A stretch of 64,000 bases of DNA from positions 6,012,001-6,076,000 of the forward strand of contig JAFCIZ010000001.1 of NCBI GenBank assembly GCA_017871115.1, written 5' to 3'. Both the position numbers and the translations under genes were made by a program. How positions within the stretch are numbered: position 1 is the stretch's first letter; each line of letters opens with the position of its first letter. This document shows positions 25,601-38,144 of this stretch, one piece after another. The stretch comes from Cunninghamella blakesleeana (Eukaryota > Mucoromycota > Mucoromycetes > Mucorales > Cunninghamellaceae). The notes beneath the pieces are model-generated. The model was not told the origin of the DNA. It saw only the letters and a program-made list of their open reading frames with translations, and ran no database searches.

Positions 25601-27222
25601 TATGTATTTACCCTTCTATTTTTTGAAGTTGGATCATCTAAAAACGCTTGCAACAATAGATCAGGAGTTAACATCAATAGTACAGTTTGTAAAGGCCAAA
25701 AGACTGCTTTTTTTCGTAATGAATCGGCAGATGAACTGCAAAGATCAAAAAGGATTTCTGAACCAGCCAATAATCGATTTTCACTTGTACAGACTTGCCT
25801 AAATTCATTTGGGTAAGTTTCTATCCATCGCCATATACCTTTCCTTAACATAGCAGCAAACAATAACTTTCCTTCCGTTTTCATATGTAAAAAACTTGGA
25901 CTCATTTCTATTACCTCCAAATAAAAGTGATTTTTTTAAAAAAAAATTAAAAATAAAATATATAAAAGTGAATATAGAATTTTTATTTTTTAGTTTGCTT
26001 AATTTTATTTTTTTTGTTACATATTTAAATTTATAAGTTATTTTTAATCGGATAGGTTACCTGTAAATATGAGTTGAAGTTTCTGTTTATCAAGATGAGC
26101 AAATTCAAGTAATCTTAATTCAGCAAGGTATTTGTCCGATGTATCCACATTGACACCTAAATTTTGAACAATATTTTTGCATTTAGAATAATAAGTTGAC
26201 CAATTACAGGCACTAATATAGTTAAGAATGCGACCAGCCATTTCATATAATTCTTTCACTGTTTCTGCTATATTGGGATCCAATTTTCTAGGTTTACTAG
26301 CTGATCCATCTACATTACGAGAATATTCAGATATATAGAGTTCATTTGATTCATCTACCATATGCATAAGGTTAAGGAAGTGCTGTAAAAAAGTTAACAT
26401 AAAGGATACTAATGCTTCATCTAAAGGTGCAGGATCTCGATGTTTCATATTGATATTATGATTATGATTATTATTTGTATTAGTGTTATGAGGGTTGCTT
26501 AAAGTGTTCCAATCATGTTGCATACAAGCTGATATTAAACGAAGTATAAATAATTGAGATTGTAATACATCCATTGTCATATGTAAAAAAGATGGTGATG
26601 TTTGTGGAATATGCTGATTGATAAGAAAAAAAATAAAATAAAATAAAATAAAATAAAATAATCGCGTAGTATACATATAAATAATTTTAGTATCTAAGTT
26701 AATTTAATATAGAAAAATATGGGTATATTTTTTTTTTTCTTTCTTTCTTTACCTTGGATATGTTTTCTAGTACTGCACCTAAAGCATTTATGACAACGGC
26801 CATTTTATGTTTTGATATTTCAATAATAGCAGCCACTAAAGTAAAAATAAACGTATAAATCAAAAGGTAAAGAAAAATAGTTGGTAAGCTGTATTTTAGA
26901 AGCATTATTATTATTGTTATGATTATCGCTTGTAAATATGCTTATCAAGATTATATATATATATATTATTTTTTACCAGTCTGTTGCACTACTGGATCTT
27001 TTTCAATCGACTCCAGCCTTTTTACATTAGAGTTTACATTATTCACAGGCAACTATAAAGTATTTTAAAAAATAATAATGATAATAATAGTAACAATAAA
27101 TAATTAACGAATATTTTTCATATATAAATATATATACATAAATATATACTTATAATAGGTATACTTACTCTAAAAGCAACACGATTAATCAAACTTAGGA
27201 TAAGTTTATTGCTAGAGGACAT
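16513..27222 (-). CDS. Neurofibromin-family RasGAP (NF1/IRA1/IRA2 homologue)
   Basis: Stimulates GTP hydrolysis by Ras. 23 exons, all phases consistent, give 2662 residues: 27222-27169, 27052-26977, 26835-26753, 26613-26061, 25907-25612, 25480-24893, 24775-24458, 24344-23112, 23009-22767, 22638-22588, 22520-22284, 22133-21971, 21856-21589, 21470-20582, 20464-20164, 20036-19921, 19810-19622, 19473-19254, 19129-18855, 18716-18519, 18419-17957, 17829-16917, 16774-16513. The catalytic domain runs from about 1290 to 1560: arginine finger near residue 1306 in ALFRGTTMTTQ and GGFVFLRLFCVATLTPEK (FLR block). It is followed by a Sec14-like part (YQRGVSRAGNPVFY) and a PH-like part, then a HEAT-type C-terminus ending LASKLLDRITS. 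Length is close to human NF1 and yeast Ira proteins. N-terminal motif GRILNYISACNWSTYYSKC is also family-typical. Confidence 0.93.
19565..19612. repeat. (AT)n microsatellite in a neurofibromin intron
   Basis: About 24 AT units inside the intron between exons 17 and 18. Confidence 0.93.
22648..22696. repeat. (CA)n then (TA)n compound microsatellite in a neurofibromin intron
   Basis: About sixteen CA units with one CG interruption, followed directly by (TA)n, in the intron between exons 9 and 10. Confidence 0.92.
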
Positions 27223-27804
27223 GATGACTCGTAACACAAGCCAAAATGCTATAAAGTGATATATATATAAAGGATTTACTAATATTAGTGGTAATTTTTT
27301 ACAAGAATAAAGAATATTAAAAGAGTATTAAAAATATGATTATAAATAAAAAGGATAAAAAGTAATTACCATAAAGTAAAAAAAAAAAAAAAAAGTAGTA
27401 GGAAGAAGAAAGGAAAGAATAATAAAAAAGGGAAAAGAAAATTTATAAATTTTTTGGTGTCGGCCATTGATTTTTTATAAAAATGTTAAATTGATCATCA
27501 AATATATAATAAAAAATAAAAAAATAAAAAGCACGAGAATATAAAGTTAATTCAATAACAATAAGGTTATTTATCTTACATTTTTTTATTACTACACTTA
27601 TATATAAAAATTATATCAATACTTATATTACTTGTAATAGTAGTTAAAGTTAAATAATTGTAATAAAAAAAATCGGATCTGAAAAAGGGATTTTAGAGTG
27701 ATACGAATTTTTTTTTCCCTTCCTTTTTTCTTTCCATTTCATTTTTTCAATTTTTAGAATATCAAAAAAAAAAAAATAGACTCTATTTATTATAATATTT
27801 TATT
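27223..27804. promoter_or_regulatory. Divergent promoter, neurofibromin / GatB
   Basis: 582 bases. Contains TCGGCC near 27463, TCGGA near 27673 (about 130 bases before the GatB ATG) and a CT-rich block at 27705-27760. Confidence 0.45.
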
Positions 27805-30594
27805 ATGATAAAGTTAATAAGCTTTGGTATTTTAAATAAGTCTTACACGCGTATTCATAAAGCAACATTTGTCACTGTTAAATCAATAAAATCTGAATGG
27901 GAAGCAGTTATTGGGATTGAAGTTCACGCACAAATTAAAACAAAAACAAAACTATTCTCTGGTAAGGAGGAAACGAGTATATATGTTACTATTATAATAA
28001 TTAAATAAAAGCTTAATTCTATTTTTATCTTTTTATCTCTTTTATATCACTCTCTTTTATTTTTTATTTTTTACAAGATACTCCTACTTCTTTTAATGAA
28101 CCTGTGAATACAAATGTTTCCGTTGTCGATGCTGCTTATCCTGGCGTTCAACCTGTAAATAATAAAAATCTAAAATAAATGAAAACATACCAAGCTTTTT
28201 ATGTATTGTTATTATTATTATTATATATTAGAAATTAAATCAGCAAGCTGTCGAGTTGGCTGTCAAAACTGCCTTAGCATTAAATGGAAATGTTCAACTA
28301 TATTCAAGCTTTGATCGTAAACATTATTTTTATCCTGACTTGCCACAAGGCTATCAAATAACACAACAAAGAGGTAAAAAATAAAATAAAAATGTGGCTA
28401 TATGTGTGCGCCTATTTATACTACTTTAATTTATTTTATTATTTGACAGAACCAATTGCACGTGATGGTATGATTCAAATAACTCAAATGGATGGTGCTC
28501 TAAAAGATATTAATATTGGTATCCATCAATTACAATTAGAACAGGTAATAAAGTATCAAATTACAGTAGCTATAACAATAAGAATAAGAATAACAATAGT
28601 GATAATATCAAAAAATCAAATGATTTATATAGTTTTATTATTAACATTATCATTATTATGCATTACTTTTTATTTAGGATACAGGAAAAAGTATTCATGA
28701 TATGAAACCTGGATATACGTTATTAGATTATAATCGAGCAGGGACTGGGTTGATGGAGATTGTAACAAAACCTGATATAAGGTAGCTCATAGTATAATAA
28801 TAAAGCATGTAATATGAAATATAAATTATTAGGATAGATATATAACTAATGTATCGATTTTATAGATCTTCTTTAGAAGCTGGGATTCTAGTTAAAAAAC
28901 TTCAAGCTATATTAAGATGTGTTGGATCTTCAAATGCTAATATGGAAGAGGTATTTTTTTTAAAAAAATAAATAAATAAATAAAAAGGGTAAAAGAAACA
29001 AAAGAAACAATAAATCGTTTTTTTTTTTAATCAGTACAATTTTATTTTACTTTTTTTTAAAAAATAATAATAATAGGGGTCAATGAGATGTGATGTAAAT
29101 GTATCAGTACATAAGCATGATGAACCTTTTGGAACTCGATGTGAACTTAAAAACCTTAATAGTGTTCGATTTTTAACTTTGGCTATAGGTAAGTCTAGAT
29201 ATTATTCATGATCTAAAATTATATTTAAATCTATCTGTTATATTAACTATGTCGTATATATACCTATTATAATTTTAGATGCTGAAATCGAAAGACAAAT
29301 AAAAATATTAGAATCTGGTGGAAAGATTGAATCAGAAACCCGTGGATTTGACGTTACAACAAATAAAACATTTAAACTACGTGGTAAAGAATCAGCTCCT
29401 GATTATCGATATATGCCTGAACCTGATTTACCTCCTCTCTGTATTACTCAAGTAAGGATATAACTTTATATATGTATAGATTATACTACATTTTTATTAT
29501 GTATTTATGTTTACGTTTATATTTTATAATTTTTATTATATTTTATTTTAATAATGCAGGAATATATACAAGAATTGAAATCTAAGCTACCTGAATTACC
29601 TGATCAAACTCGTCAACGGATTATGGAACAATATGGCATGAATTTAACAGAAGCAAATACTTTATTGAATGAGCCTGGAAGCTTGACATTTTTTGAAAAG
29701 GTATGATTTCTAATTAAATCAATATCATTTATTTATTTATTCATCAAAAAAAAGGGAAGTATAATGGTTTTTTATTTAAACTTTTTTATTTAAACTTATT
29801 TTAATAGGTTTGTAGTGGAAGAAATTCGAAAACAGTATTAAATTGGTAAATATTATAAAAGAGATAAGAGTATTGAATAGAATTAAGCCAACCAAAAACA
29901 TTTATTTTTTAACTTAATTTTATTTTTAACTAATATTGGTAAATATAGGACTTTGCATGAATTATTTGGTCAATTAGCAAGCGAAAAACTCACTTTTCAA
30001 CAAAATCCATTAACTAGTCAACAGCTTGGATCACTTGTAGATTTAGTACAAGATGGCTTTATTACAGGTAACATAATTAATACATATTTTCATATATTTA
30101 AAGAAAAAATATTAATTTGTATATTCTATACTACTTTTTTATTTTTTAAAAGGGCAAACTGGGAAAAGTGTATTAAGATTAATGGTTCAAAATAAATTAA
30201 CCAATATGCCGAAAGATATTATAGAAGAAAAAGGTTGGATGCGGATTAATAACGAAGATCAATTAAAGCTCCTTTGTCAAAAACTTGTAGATAATAATCC
30301 AAAAAAGGTATATACTATATTACTCATATAAATATATGTGTATGTGTATGTGCAAACTCTCATTCTTATATTCATCCCATTTAATTTTATTTTTTTCCCA
30401 TTTCTTTTTAGGCAAAAACTATTAAGAGCGGAGATCCAAAAATGTTTAAATGGTTTGTTGGACAAATAATGAAAGAAACGAAGGGAATGGCTGATCCAGT
30501 TACATTAAACCACGTATTATCTGAAATTTTAAATTGTGATATAGATCAAATCAATTCATTTAACACAAATAAAAAGAAAAAATCAAAAAAATAA
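27805..30594 (+). CDS. PET112: Glutamyl-tRNA(Gln) amidotransferase subunit B, mitochondrial (GatB/PET112)
   Basis: Subunit of the GatFAB/GatCAB enzyme that converts Glu-tRNA(Gln) to Gln-tRNA(Gln) in mitochondria. Thirteen exons: 27805-27961, 28078-28154, 28232-28373, 28450-28544, 28678-28781, 28866-28950, 29077-29188, 29279-29451, 29560-29700, 29808-29845, 29949-30067, 30153-30307, 30412-30594; 526 residues in frame. Motifs: [66 protein letters not shown] and [10 protein letters not shown], all GatB signatures. The C-terminal tail carries the YqeY-like helical domain ([18 protein letters not shown] type) and ends in Lys. The first 25 residues are basic and Ser/Thr-rich, as expected for a mitochondrial presequence. 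Confidence 0.93.
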
Positions 30595-30748
30595 ATAGCT
30601 ATTATGATCATCATCAACGCTATCATTATCATTGCATTATTTTATGTTTATAGCATTTATTTTATATTTATTTATCATTATCTTTTTTAAAAATATGATT
30701 TATATTCTAAAATAAATAAATTAATAGATATATCCATCGAATCTAAAT

Positions 30749-31730
30749 TTATAATTCAACATGTTCCATATTTTCAATAGGAAGTTCACCACAATCAGCA
30801 ATAACAACATCTTTCTTGGGTTTATCTCCATACCCAGTAGGTGTATTTTCAATCTTTTCTACAACATCCATACCTTCAAGTACTTTACCAAATACAACAT
30901 GACGATCATTTAACCAAGAAGTAGTAATGGTGGTGATGAAGAATTGAGATCCGTTTGTATCTTTACCAGCATTAGCCATAGATAAATCACCCTATTAAAA
31001 TTGTATATAAATATAATATAATGTTTAAGTATACATATCCCATAAAAAAAATCATTCATTCATTTATCTGTTTATCTGTTTATTTATTTATATTTAACTT
31101 ACAGGACCAGTATGCTTAATTTTGAAGTTTTCATCAGCGAATTTGGTACCTATTAAAATAATTATAGTAATAATAATATGGCTAGTTAGATGTCATCAAA
31201 GAAATCAATTTTTTTTATCCTTTTTTTTTTTTTTTTTTTACCATAGATAGACTTGCCACCAGTACCATCACCGTTAGTAAAATCACCACCTTGAATCATG
31301 AATTTTCTAATAACTCGATGGAATTTTGAACCTTTATAACCGAAACCTTTTTCGCCAGTAGCCAAAGCTCTGAAATTTTCAGCTGTAATAGGAGTAGTCT
31401 ATTTAAATAATAATAATAAAATTAGTTGGTATTATTACTTTATCATTGTTATTTATTATTTATTATTTTATTGTATTACCTTTCCGTATAAACCAACAAC
31501 AATACGACCAAGGGATTCACCATCTTGCTCAATATCAAAGAAAACTAAAAAAAATAGATACATAGACACACATATAAATATAAAGTTTAATGTAAAATAA
31601 CATTATAATAATATATACAAGACTTACCTTTGTTAGTAACTAAAGGACCTTTTTTAGCAGAGACATATGAGAAAGTGGATAAAACCAAGAATAAGGTAAC
31701 AAAGAAAACGGAAAGTCTAAGACGTGCCAT
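30749..31730 (-). CDS. ER/secretory cyclophilin B-type peptidyl-prolyl isomerase
   Basis: Catalyses proline cis-trans isomerisation in the ER lumen. Five exons, 31730-31628, 31544-31480, 31398-31242, 31149-31103, 30991-30749; 204 residues. Signal peptide at 1-25 ([19 protein letters not shown]). The catalytic core [20 protein letters not shown] has the active Arg and the QGGDF motif; SQFFITT and the cyclosporin-type Trp in [11 protein letters not shown] are present. C-terminus is HVEL, a variant of the HDEL retrieval signal, which supports ER residency. Converges with GatB at 154 bases and diverges from the next gene. Confidence 0.93.
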
Positions 31731-32274
31731 GATGATATTGTTAAAAAGTAAAAAGAAAAAAAAAAGAAAAAGAGAAAAGAAAAGCGAAAAAAAATTAAGT
31801 GGAGTTTATATTTTAATTTTAAAGTTTATATTGCGTCACAGAAGAAGAGACTTCTATCGTTTTCATTTTTTTACAGTGGCTATAAATCTAAAACATTCAA
31901 ATATCATTTTGTGCAACAATTTATTTTTCTTTTTGTGGAAATAAAGACCAAAAAATGCATTATATTTTAACAAATGCGTATAAAATTTTCGTTTAAAATG
32001 AATTCTATAAACATTTACTTAGTACTTTTAATATAATATACATATAACTATATCATAGTCTAGTTTATTAATCAATTCATATCGATTTAATATTATTTTA
32101 TTAAAATATTTGAACAAATGTATTAACCATTTGAGCAAGAGATTTTTATTATGCGGAGTGTAAAAACTGATTTTTTTTTTTAAGCACTATTTTTTTTCTC
32201 TCTCATTTTTCTTTTCTTTTTCTCTGACTTATATTTTTTTTTTTTTTCATATCCACTTTATTGATTATATAAAT
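31731..32274. promoter_or_regulatory. Divergent promoter, cyclophilin / 1194-residue protein
   Basis: 544 bases. A GCGTCAC element (GTGACGC on the cyclophilin strand) lies near 31832-31838, resembling a CRE/UPR-type bZIP core. CT-rich block just before the plus-strand ATG. Confidence 0.4.
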
Positions 32275-35200
32275 ATGGAATCTATTGATGAAAAGAATAA
32301 GCAAAGTCCACTATATCAAATACCTACACCAAATATTTCTTTAAATAAACTATTTCCCGATTCTCTATCTAAAAGTTATTCAATCAATCTTTCTAATGTA
32401 CCTTTAACTGATTCAACAATAGATCAATTATATGGCCCTTTTAACAATACTTCTGGAAAAATTCCAAGTAATACTACTCCTCCTTCTCCTAATGCAAATG
32501 GAAATTCGTCTTTTGTTTCATCACCTAAACTTACTCCGCAACAAGAACTAGCTTTACTTAAGGAAAAGATTGCTAAAATGGAGCAGCAAAATTTATTAAG
32601 ATCAAAAAGTGTCACCCCTTCATCTTTAATAAATACTCCAACTAAAATACAATCAGCAGAGACTAATAATTCGCTTATCGATTCTTCAACAACCACGTCA
32701 ACAAAAACAACAGTAATAAATTTGAAAAATAATATAAATAATAATGACAATAACAATGGTAATAATATTAAGAATGGCACGTTATTAAATACAGCACCTA
32801 AATTACCGACTACGAGCATCGCAAATACAAGTACAACTCAAGGTTCTAAACCACCACCACCATTAAATAAAAATAATCACCACTTAAAAAATATTAACAT
32901 GGCGTCTTCGAATATAAATCCAATACAAAGTAAAGATATAAATAGTAATAAACCAACTGCCTTCTCTACTACTTCAAAAATAGAAAGTCAATCAAAGTTA
33001 CCTTTGTCTAGTGCACTACCAAACTCAGCTTACAATACACCTAATAAAAATAACCAACATGGATCTGCTCATTTACAAACGTCAGTTTTTTATCCAGCAC
33101 TTTCTTATGCACCAAATATAACTACGAACTCACCTTTATCACCTTCTTCTTATACCTCTTCTGATTCAACTGTACAAACTGAAATAAATAAAAATCACAT
33201 CGTTGCTCCAATTCCAACAAGGTATTATAAAAAAAATATTGATTTTTCATATATTAATATAAATAGACATGCATACATTAACATTTGCTGAATTTTACAT
33301 TATTATCACTAATCATTGATTAGATTTGAACCATTATTAAACTTTGCTAATAATAATAAGGATGATAAGAATAAGGAAATTGATATTATCGTAATAAGCG
33401 ATGATGAAAATCAAGAAATGGAAGGTGATTCTGATTCTAACGATTCAGAAGATAGCTTTAAAACAGCAATAGAATACAGTGATGATGAAAATGAAGACCA
33501 ACTACGATTTAACGATAGATCAGGAACAAAGTCAGGACCTAAATCAGCAACCAAAGAAATAGATGATAAAGTAAAAGATTTATTAAGAAAAAAAGCTACG
33601 GTACTACAGCGAATTAGGCAACTGGAATTTATTCACGATCAATATAAATCATCATCCAATATGAAAAGGACACATAAACCTTACTTAAATATCATTAATA
33701 AGACCATTGAATCATCGAGTATACAACCTAGCGTACAAACTTCTTCTGATCAAAATAGATCCAATCTTAAACGTAAACGAGGACAACCTCCTAAAATAGA
33801 TAACTTTAACCCTACACCACAGAATATAAGAACTAATAATGAATCAAACAGTAAACCCGAATTCATAACAGCACCTATACATTCACATACGGTATCAAAT
33901 ACATTTTTACCGCAACAGCCAAGTATCAAAACACACTCCTCCTCTACCACCTCACCATCATCAAGCAACTTACCATTACAAGTAACACCATCCATTCCTT
34001 CTTTAACTCATACTACCAATAAACCAAACACAGATACTACAAATGCTAGCAGCACTGAATACTCACCTTTTGGCATGAGTGTAGATTTATTACCAGATGG
34101 AAATAATTTATCGACTTTTATTGATGAATTTTGTGAATTGGTTTCTGTAAGAGCTATTGACAGTATAACTTCAAATGGTGAAAATGAATTTATTACTCCT
34201 GAAAGGCCAGCTCCAAGATTAAAACGATTATTTTTAGTAAACAATTTTACAATACCATTGGATTCTATTCGTAATAGTACTGATATAAGAGTAAGTACAT
34301 ATACATAATATCAAAAGGTCAATAATATTAATATATATATATGTATATATATTGATGTTTGTATATAGGATACTGGAAAACTGGAAGAAAGAGAAAATAA
34401 TGCTTATTATGAAAGTAATCTCTCATGGGTTTTACGTGATGGAATAGATTCAGTTACTTACTTACCTTCATCTATTAGAAAGAGTTTACGAACGGAATTC
34501 AACTTATATAACTCAAAACGACTTAAACAAGATTTGTTACTTTTAAATAACATTGCTCATGTAGGCATAGAAGATTATTGCTTGGAATCTCTCTTGGAAA
34601 GGATCAAGCATTTAGCAACAAGTAATCCAAAATATGAATTATTATGGATTCTTTATATGGAAATTGCCATCTATCATTTTGGAAGATCGCCAAACATTTT
34701 AGAAGTAGCAACGGAGTGTTTAAATAAATTTGAATATTCCTTGGATATATACTGGCTTTTAATCAGATCACGCCCTGAATATCAAACAAGAAGAGAACTT
34801 ATTTATGAATATTTGGAAGCTTTATCAACCCATCGTGGTACATTACTAGGTAATACCTATATAAACTAAATTTAAATAAATATAAAAATATAAAAATACG
34901 TATTAATATGTACAACAACATTGGTTATTCATTTTTTTATTTTTATTTTTATATTTTTTTAAAAAAATATTTATGTATGTATTTTATACATATATTAGAA
35001 TATTCATCAGCTGCGACAACTGAGCTTTTACTAAGAGTACATCGGTTTTATGGCCTTAAGGAAATGCTAGTTTTATTTTTGGGTAGAAACGCAATTAATA
35101 ATTCAGATGGCTATGATCTTATACAAAGATTAAATTTCAGTACTTTTCCCAGATCTATCTATTTAACAGATTCTGACAGTTATTACTTGTGGATGAATGT

Positions 35201-36188
35201 GATTTACTATTTAATATGTGGTAAAATGCTCCCCGATTCAATTCGTGGTAACTGGTGTCTTCAATGGAAAAAATCAGAAAAGCGAACCTTACTGAATAGC
35301 CAGCATTTGTTTACGATTGATTGGTCAAGTTTAATAACAATGCCTCTAAGTAATCATGAACAGCGTATAATTGTGGGCTTGTTATTAAAGATGGTGAAAC
35401 ATTTTTGTGAAAAGGCACGTGCAAATGAATCCAAACGACCTTTGTTTATGGCTGTTTGGCGTACCTTGATTGAATGTCAATTAAAATTGGATTGTTATCG
35501 TGAAATGGGAGTATTGATATTATTGAAACGAAGCAATAGTATGACTATCAAATCATTACAGCCTGAAATTATAGACATATGTTTGGAATTGGAATCCAAT
35601 GTATCACAAGAAAATGCAGATGATCTTTGGCAAACAATACAGAAAGAACAATTATCAATAAAAGGATCGGCACAACAAAAATTGAAACGATTATCACAAG
35701 GTTTATTTTTAGCTTTTCGGTCAGCCATCATCATGAACCCTTCCTTAACAACACCTGTTGATAAGCTCATGGTTATTGCATGGCGTGTGGCAAGACCTTT
35801 ATGGCTAATTGTAGACAACTCAACTGCTAATAAATTAACGACTATACAAGAACAACAACAAACTGAAACACCTATAAATACACAAAAGTGTATTGATGCT
35901 ATTAATTATTTATATGGAATTTATCGATCTGCTCTGGGCTTGGATGATGCTTTTTCAGTCATCTTAGTTCCCCAATTTGATCCTTTGGATTTTCAAAAAC
36001 TGACTTTTGCTTGGATTAATACTATTTTGATTACTACTATTCGTGCTTGGCTATTGGTAGATGTTACTTCATTGAAGCAAATGTTGGATATCACTATTCA
36101 AACTTGTAGTCGTTGCATTCGTACAGAAAGTGAAGTCAAGTTAATTTTTAAATATGTTGAAGAATGTCGAACCATCGCAGGTGCTTAA
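32275..36188 (+). CDS. Large helical-repeat protein with coiled coil, family unassigned (remote ZFC3H1/Red1-like layout)
   Basis: Four exons, 32275-33221, 33324-34290, 34369-34849, 34999-36188, give 1194 residues. Residues 1-320 are Ser/Thr/Asn/Pro-rich with one short coiled coil (QQELALLKEKIAKMEQQNLL). Next comes an acidic stretch and a second coil (DDKVKDLLRKKATVLQRIRQ), then more low complexity. From about 620 the protein is ordered and helical, with TPR/HAT-like pairs such as YELLWILYMEIAIYHFG and SLDIYWLLIRSRPEYQTRR. Short N-terminal coils, disorder and a C-terminal helical-repeat half resemble ZFC3H1/Red1, scaffolds of nuclear RNA decay, but the diagnostic CCCH-like zinc finger was not found. 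The coding case is strong; the function is open. Confidence 0.72.
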
Positions 36189-36289
36189 TTCTTTATTTTA
36201 TTATTTATTATTTGATTAAAAAAATTATTATAATATGGGAATGAATATAGATATATAATATAATATAATTCTAAATAATAATAGTGGCA

Positions 36290-36290
<1 letters not shown>

Positions 36291-36330
<40 letters not shown>
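36291..36330. repeat. (TAA)n microsatellite
   Basis: About thirteen trinucleotide units about 100 bases beyond the stop of the 1194-residue protein. Confidence 0.92.
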
Positions 36331-36722
36331 TCCATTTTTATTGTTGCTACAAATTAGTGTTAGTTTTTTTAATAATAAATATATATAAACATAGGATAAA
36401 TTTTTTTTATTTTAATTCAATAACAAGCATAGGGGTAGAATGATGAAATAGACTATTTAATTAGGAATGGATCTTCATTAATAAAAACAACTGCGATTAT
36501 CCTTGATTTCAATCAGCACAGACATGAGTGTGCAATGTTACCTAAACTATTCAACTTTTCTACCAGTCAAACCTCTTATGGGCCGTAAAAGGAAAAACAA
36601 TTATCAACGAAGCACTTTTCTTTCTAGTCATATTACTTTCTTTTAACGGAGTAAAAAACAAATTAAATAATTAATTGATGACACTATTTTTAAAACTGTT
36701 GTTATTTTTATAGTTATTCTTG

Positions 36723-36756
<34 letters not shown>

Positions 36757-37180
36757 TAGTTTTTTACTTCACTATAGAAAAAATATTTGATTGATTGATT
36801 GATTGATTTAAAGCGAAATAAATTAATAAAAAATGACGAAAAGAATCATGATGGAATAACCATGTGGTTAAAGAGTGTATAAAAAAAAAGGAAAAACCTT
36901 ATTTTTATATTTTTTATTGTGAGAAGCATGCTTTTTTTTTTATTTTTTTGTGTGGAGATCTTTTTTTATGATATCAAAGGATGGAAAATACACACATCGA
37001 GACCGCATGGTCGTACAGATATATCTATTACTAGTAATAATTGTCAAAGTTTATCTTAACAGTATATGGTAAAACACACAGACAAACCTCTTTTTTTAAA
37101 AAAAAGGTCGTAGTTTTAAAATAATTACCAATATTGGTTAGCGACCATCATTTAATGATCTTATGACTATCAGATTTATC

Positions 37181-37208
37181 AAAAAAAAAAAAAAAAAAAA
37201 AAAAAAAA
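37181..37208. repeat. Poly-A tract (28 bases)
   Basis: Uninterrupted A run in the convergent intergenic region; on the minus strand a T run past the stop of the next gene. Confidence 0.9.
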
Positions 37209-37436
37209 CCAAAAAAAAAATTAGAAAAAAACATAACCAGTATGTTTAGTATGTTTATTATTTTAATAGCTTAATATGTACAATAATATTACTAAAAAGA
37301 AAAAAGGAGAAAAGAAATAAAAAAGAAAAGGATAAAATAAATAATAAATAGTAAATAATAAATAATAAAAATTAAAAGTAATATACGTATCTACATATAA
37401 AAAAGATGAAGGTTTTTTTTTTCTTAAAATAAAAAT

Positions 37437-38144
37437 TTAATGTTTCATCCAATGGTATAATTTGCGAGATTGACTTGACATAGTTTGAACAGCCTGTTTC
37501 ATTGATTTTTTAACCCAACCTTTTAAAGATTTTTTATTTGTAGTAGGATCTTCTTGTATGAATAAAGGCATAGTAGTAATAGAGTTTGATATTATAATAG
37601 GATCGCTGATATTATTATTGCTTGTAAATGGAGATGAGGAAATATCGTCGTCATCATCATCATGAATAAAGGAAGTAGATGTAGAGGAACAAAGAGAATA
37701 AACTAGGTCAGGTGGAGAGGAATCCAATAAATCCTCACGCCAATCATCGGAATGGGAATAGTGATGATAGTATAATTTGTCAATAATTCCGTTTTGATGC
37801 ATATCATTTTCTACAAGGTTCAAAGCATCACGTAATGCATCACCAACATCATTCTTTTTAAGGAGGAGATGTTTATCATCGTCATCGTCATTGTCGTTGT
37901 ATATAAATGAAGGGTTTAGTTCTTTTTGATTGTTATCATTTAATAATAAAGTTGAAAATAATTGAGAATAATAATGCTGTTGTATCATTTGATTATTACT
38001 ACTATTATTCAAATGTTGAAGGTTTGTATATTCGAATTCTTCCCAATCAACAGCTTCTGGTAATTTATAAGTAGGTTCACAACTTAATTTAGGACAATCC
38101 ATATCTGAAGGAAATAAAATAGGTGATGATAAAAAGTCGACCAT
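37437..38144 (-). CDS. Hypothetical acidic protein with basic C-terminal helix
   Basis: Single exon, 235 residues. Contains runs of Asp (NDNDDDDDK, HDDDDDD), Asn/Ser/His-rich spacers and a conserved-looking N-terminal piece LPEAVDWEEFEYTNL. The last 30 residues switch to basic and helical: KSLKGWVKKSMKQ ... SRKLYHWMKH, amphipathic with Trp and Met and suited to membrane or nucleic-acid contact. No family recognised. Codon use (AT-rich third positions) and length suggest a true gene. It diverges from the small ORF at 38891. Confidence 0.55.
   Translation of the reverse strand: MVDFLSSPILFPSDMDCPKLSCEPTYKLPEAVDWEEFEYTNLQHLNNSSNNQMIQQHYYSQLFSTLLLNDNNQKELNPSFIYNDNDDDDDKHLLLKKNDVGDALRDALNLVENDMHQNGIIDKLYYHHYSHSDDWREDLLDSSPPDLVYSLCSSTSTSFIHDDDDDDISSSPFTSNNNISDPIIISNSITTMPLFIQEDPTTNKKSLKGWVKKSMKQAVQTMSSQSRKLYHWMKH

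Larger units (their letters stand above)
36189..37436. other. Convergent intergenic region with locally less AT-rich, possibly structured patches
   Basis: 1.25 kb between two 3' ends with no coding exon seen. It carries (AAT)n at 36291-36330 and poly-A at 37181-37208. Two patches (about 36430-36660 and 36990-37180) are less AT-rich than the surroundings and contain small inverted repeats: GGTAGAA/TTCTACC enclosing about 120 bases, GCACA/TGTGC with an 8-base loop, GACC-gcat-GGTC, and GGTCG/CGACC. A noncoding RNA is possible but unproven. Confidence 0.4.

Noticed and set aside
32424..32819. Antisense open frame of 131 codons
   Set aside because: It lies wholly inside the first exon of the 1194-residue gene, is hydrophobic because it mirrors Ser/Asn/Lys codons, and has no start context or splice partners.
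36431..36564. C/D-box snoRNA starting at the ATGATGA near 36440
   Set aside because: No CTGA box adjacent to the closing TTCTACC arm, so the C/D structure is not met; kept only as a generic structured patch.
36538..36590. tRNA-like internal B box (GGTTTGACT) on the minus strand
   Set aside because: No A box at the right distance and no acceptor stem or cloverleaf could be drawn.
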